Positions 6,929 to 8,748 of a stretch of DNA of 8,748 bases are shown here, one piece after another. This DNA is from Saprospiraceae bacterium (GTDB taxonomy: Bacteria > Bacteroidota > Bacteroidia > Chitinophagales > Saprospiraceae). The stretch lies in the NCBI GenBank assembly GCA_020852155.1, contig JADZBJ010000463.1:1-8748 (forward strand). Direction: 5' to 3'. Each line of letters begins with the position of its first letter. Position 1 is the first letter of the stretch. Position numbers and translations under genes: made by a program. The notes below the pieces were generated by a model, which saw only the letters and a program-made list of their open reading frames with translations, was not told the origin of the DNA and did no database searches.

Positions 6929-7628
6929 AAATATCAAAAACGTATCCTTCGCTTAAAAACTGGTCGTATTTAGCACGGTCAAAGCGATAGAGTTTGGCGG
7001 GGCGGTGCGCCACGCCTTCCTGCATTTCTTCGCACTGAACGAGCAACTCCATCGAAAGGATTTTTTTTCGGAAATTACGCTTGTCAAGGCCTTTATCTTT
7101 GGGCAGGGCCAGGATAGATTCGTACAGGTGTTGCAGTTCCGTCAGTGTAAATTTTTGCGGCAGCAATTCAAAACCTACCGGGCCTGTGCGCACTTTGCGT
7201 TGGAGGCGACGCAGGCAACTGGCGAGGATTTCATTGTGGTCAAACGCCAGTTCGCCTACTTCCATCACAGAATGCCATTGAGCGGTTTGCGCGAAAGAAG
7301 AAGGCGTCAGTTTGAAATTGCTGATTTTAATCAACGAGTAATAGGCGACCGTGATAACCCGCCCCAAGGGGTGACGATTGACTGCGCCAAATGTTTTTAC
7401 CTGTTCCAGATAAACGCCTCGCAGGCCGGTCAGTTGTTCAAGTACACGCCCTGCCGCGCTGTCGAGATCCTCGTTGGGATAGACCAGGTCGCCGGGCAAA
7501 GCCCATTTGTCTTGAAACGGTTGCTGCCCACGTCGGATGAGCAGAATTTTCAAATCCCCGCTGTCAAAACCAAAAATAACATTATCTACGGAAAAAGCCG
7601 ATTTAAAAAAACTTTCGACTTCACTCAT
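6927..7628 (-). CDS. Nudix-domain transcriptional regulator with C-terminal winged helix (NrtR/AraR-like)
   Basis: Cytosolic transcription factor of the Nudix-related regulator group (NrtR-type; Bacteroides BT0354 type). Here a Nudix fold senses a small ligand, such as ADP-ribose or a sugar derivative, and a C-terminal winged helix binds DNA. The 233-residue product has a Nudix-like domain at about 14-145, with LKILLIRRG (26-34), KWALPGDLVYPNEDLDSAAG (41-60) and RVLEQLTGL (61-69). The C-terminal region carries the family run TGPVGFELLPQKFTLTELQ (148-166), LDKRNFRKKIL (181-191) and RPAKLYRFD (209-217). The Nudix box has lost its catalytic glutamates (canonical REUXEEXGU reads RVLEQLTGL), so hydrolase activity is unlikely. 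The ATG at 7628 fits the family start; an upstream in-frame ATG at 7694 would add 22 residues without similarity. No target operon is adjacent, so the regulon cannot be named. Confidence 0.92.
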   Translation of the reverse strand: MSEVESFFKSAFSVDNVIFGFDSGDLKILLIRRGQQPFQDKWALPGDLVYPNEDLDSAAGRVLEQLTGLRGVYLEQVKTFGAVNRHPLGRVITVAYYSLIKISNFKLTPSSFAQTAQWHSVMEVGELAFDHNEILASCLRRLQRKVRTGPVGFELLPQKFTLTELQHLYESILALPKDKGLDKRNFRKKILSMELLVQCEEMQEGVAHRPAKLYRFDRAKYDQFLSEGYVFDI

Positions 7629-7664
7629 ATTTTTTGTCAGTGTATAGTTCGGCGCGAAAAATAC

Positions 7665-7680
7665 GGACTTATTGTAAGCC
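7665..7680. promoter_or_regulatory. Possible operator palindrome upstream of the Nudix-type regulator
   Basis: GGACTTATTGTAAGCC contains CTTA and TAAG arms around TTG, extended by GG and CC with one unpaired A. It lies 37 bases upstream of the regulator's ATG, where an autoregulatory site would be expected. On the minus strand TATTTTTC lies just downstream and matches seven of eight -7 promoter positions. The palindrome is short and could be chance. Confidence 0.22.
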
Positions 7681-7755
7681 GCACACTTAATCATTAAATT
7701 TTTATCAAAAACTACCTCATTTTTGCATTCAACATAAAATACCCGACATGCACTA

Positions 7756-7920
7756 TAGAGGTTGTTTGAATTTCCCTCACTGGCTCAAAAAGGCATCTTT
7801 TGCTGCCATCTTTCCCTTATTTTTCAGGCTGAAACTCCCGCTTCACCCCGAAAAACAAGGATCGGCTATCGCCAAAATCTGCTCATTTTGAATCCAGCAG
7901 AGAAATTTAAACAACCTCTA
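7756..7920. mobile_element. MITE-like foldback element flanked by TA
   Basis: The ends are 16-bp inverted repeats with one mismatch: GAGGTTGTTTGAATTT at 7758-7773 and AAATTTAAACAACCTC at 7903-7918. Each is flanked outward by TA (7756-7757 and 7919-7920), consistent with a TA target duplication. Self-complementarity continues through the interior at about two-thirds identity with small gaps: for example TCAAAA, TTTTG and CCTT.TTTTTC blocks pair across the centre near 7838, where TGAA and TTCA enclose a small loop. The whole 161 bp is therefore one long imperfect hairpin. It encodes no transposase, so it would depend on an enzyme in trans. TA duplication is known for IS630/Tc1-mariner and some IS5-group elements; I cannot name the parent element. 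Confidence 0.75.
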
Positions 7921-7941
7921 AGAAAAGCCGAATTCCGGCAG

Positions 7942-7949
7942 TAATTTTG
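7942..7949 (+). promoter_or_regulatory. Candidate -7 promoter element of the HU-domain gene
   Basis: TAATTTTG matches the Bacteroidetes -7 consensus TAnnTTTG exactly. It would start transcription near 7955, about 44 bases before the HU gene ATG. No TTTG is present at the expected -33 distance; that position falls at the edge of the foldback element (around 7918-7924). Confidence 0.45.
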
Positions 7950-7998
7950 CAGGAGTTTCCCCAGCTTACGCATCATCCTTTGAATAACCACATCCCAC

Positions 7999-8748
7999 AT
8001 GCAGATTGACCTTGCAGCGCACATCGAGAAACTGCTTTTTTTGCACGACACGCTCGTTATTCCCGGTTTTGGCGGTTTTACCGCTACGGCAACATCTGCT
8101 TCGGCGGATTATGCAGGTGGCACAGTTAATCCACCATCCAAAACGCTTGCATTTAGCGAGAACCTGACGATTGATGACGGATTCCTGATTGAAGACATTG
8201 TTCACACGACTGGCATCAGTCAGGAAGAGGCCCGCGAACTGGTTGTGGATTTTGTGAATAAAACGCGCCAGTTACTGGACCAGCGCGAGATTGTAACCCT
8301 TCCGGGCGTGGGGCGGCTGTACAAGAACTATATGCAAAAAATTCAGTTCTTACCAGACACCGCCAATTTCAATGTTGCATCCTACGGCCTGCCACCTGTT
8401 CAGTTTTCACCCATTTCCAGGGCGAAAGAGGGAGACAAACCATCAGAAACACACGCAAATCCCGCTGCGAACATGGCTTCTGGGAATGTTCAGTCGGTAC
8501 CTGCAACAGATTTGCCCAGCGCGCCAACCGTTTTACCAGAGCATGCCAAAGGCGATAATCCCTGGGGGCTTGGCTTGGCGGTGCTGGTACTCATTGCTGC
8601 TGTAACCGGGGGCATTATCGTCTGGAAAAACCGTAAAGCAGAAGATGTCAAGGTGAATGAATCACCCAAAAACGAGATAGCCACAACAATACCGGAAAAG
8701 CCGGCAGCCAAAGAAGAAACAACCCAACAGGAAGAATCGCCCAAAACC
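7999..8748 (+). CDS. Membrane-anchored HU-domain protein, probably HU-CCDC81/SPOR type (3' end beyond the window)
   Basis: The first 250 residues are visible and the frame is open to the window edge. The N-terminus has the Bacteroidetes CCDC81-like HU double domain: HIEKLLFLHDTLVIPGFGGF (8-27), NPPSKTLAFSENLTIDDGFL (44-63), EEARELVVDFVNKTRQLLDQ (76-95) and VTLPGVGRLYKN (99-110). A low-complexity linker (about 137-187) leads to one membrane helix at 189-209 (GLGLAVLVLIAAVTGGIIVW). A Lys/Glu/Pro-rich stretch follows to residue 250. Proteins of this layout usually end in a SPOR domain that binds denuded peptidoglycan in the periplasm, which would put the HU part in the cytosol and link nucleoid to envelope or division. 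The SPOR domain is not in this window, so it is inferred. The ATG at 7999 is the natural start, with a -7-like promoter 50 bases upstream and no Shine-Dalgarno sequence. Confidence 0.9.
   Translation, partial: MQIDLAAHIEKLLFLHDTLVIPGFGGFTATATSASADYAGGTVNPPSKTLAFSENLTIDDGFLIEDIVHTTGISQEEARELVVDFVNKTRQLLDQREIVTLPGVGRLYKNYMQKIQFLPDTANFNVASYGLPPVQFSPISRAKEGDKPSETHANPAANMASGNVQSVPATDLPSAPTVLPEHAKGDNPWGLGLAVLVLIAAVTGGIIVWKNRKAEDVKVNESPKNEIATTIPEKPAAKEETTQQEESPKT

Larger units (their letters stand above)
7629..7998. other. Gene-free 370-base divergent intergenic region
   Basis: This is the longest stretch without a gene. It separates the minus-strand Nudix-type regulator from the plus-strand HU-domain gene. 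It contains a small palindrome near the regulator, a 161-bp foldback element and a -7-like promoter element before the HU gene, each listed separately. The stretch 7681-7755 is AT-rich with no further structure that I can support. The short open frame at 7762-7944 lies mostly in the foldback element and is not considered coding. Confidence 0.8.

Noticed and set aside
7005..7697. Long open frame of 230 codons on the plus strand, antisense to the Nudix-type regulator
   Set aside because: The opposite strand has full-length family motifs including FELLPQKFTL and LDKRNFRKK. The antisense product shows no recognisable domain and ends in a repeat-free, compositionally odd tail, so it is a coding shadow.
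7762..7944. 60-codon plus-strand open frame before the HU-domain gene
   Set aside because: It lies almost entirely inside the palindromic element and has no recognisable features.

Overview
The window reads as chromosome of a Bacteroidota bacterium, probably a Saprospiria- or Chitinophagia-type lineage; that finer placement is an inference from gene families, not a measurement. The evidence is a DUF3078 outer-membrane protein, a Bacteroidetes-type Nudix/winged-helix regulator, a membrane-anchored HU-domain protein of the kind that usually ends in a SPOR domain, two exact matches to the Bacteroidetes -7 promoter element TAnnTTTG, and almost no Shine-Dalgarno sequences. Base composition is moderate and coding density is high. 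No rRNA, tRNA or CRISPR was seen.

Layout: (1) Positions 1-2168, minus strand: exonuclease VII large subunit (xseA), then 21 bases further on a bestrophin-type channel cut by the left edge. (2) A divergent promoter region leads to an acyl-CoA dehydrogenase on the plus strand (2379-3530). (3) Positions 3741-5582, plus strand: an ECF sigma factor, a 91-residue protein of unknown function and a short MscS-type channel, spaced 56 and 64 bases apart and plausibly one operon. No recognisable anti-sigma factor is present. (4) A secreted DUF3078 beta-barrel protein (5755-6732) ends at a 22-bp bidirectional terminator. (5) Next to that terminator is a second, larger hairpin made of GAATGAGT repeats in inverted orientation (6807-6928). 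It runs into the stop codon of the convergent Nudix-type transcription factor (6927-7628, minus). (6) The 370-base gap 7629-7998 contains a possible operator, a 161-bp foldback element with the look of a MITE flanked by TA, and a promoter for the HU-domain gene that runs off the right edge (7999-8748).

The genes are mostly housekeeping or envelope functions: DNA repair, acyl-CoA oxidation, membrane channels, sigma-factor control and nucleoid/envelope proteins. I see no defence island, biosynthetic cluster or other clearly new system. The most notable non-coding structures are the foldback element and the inverted-repeat hairpin. The most interesting gene context is the sigma factor, small protein and MscS channel trio.
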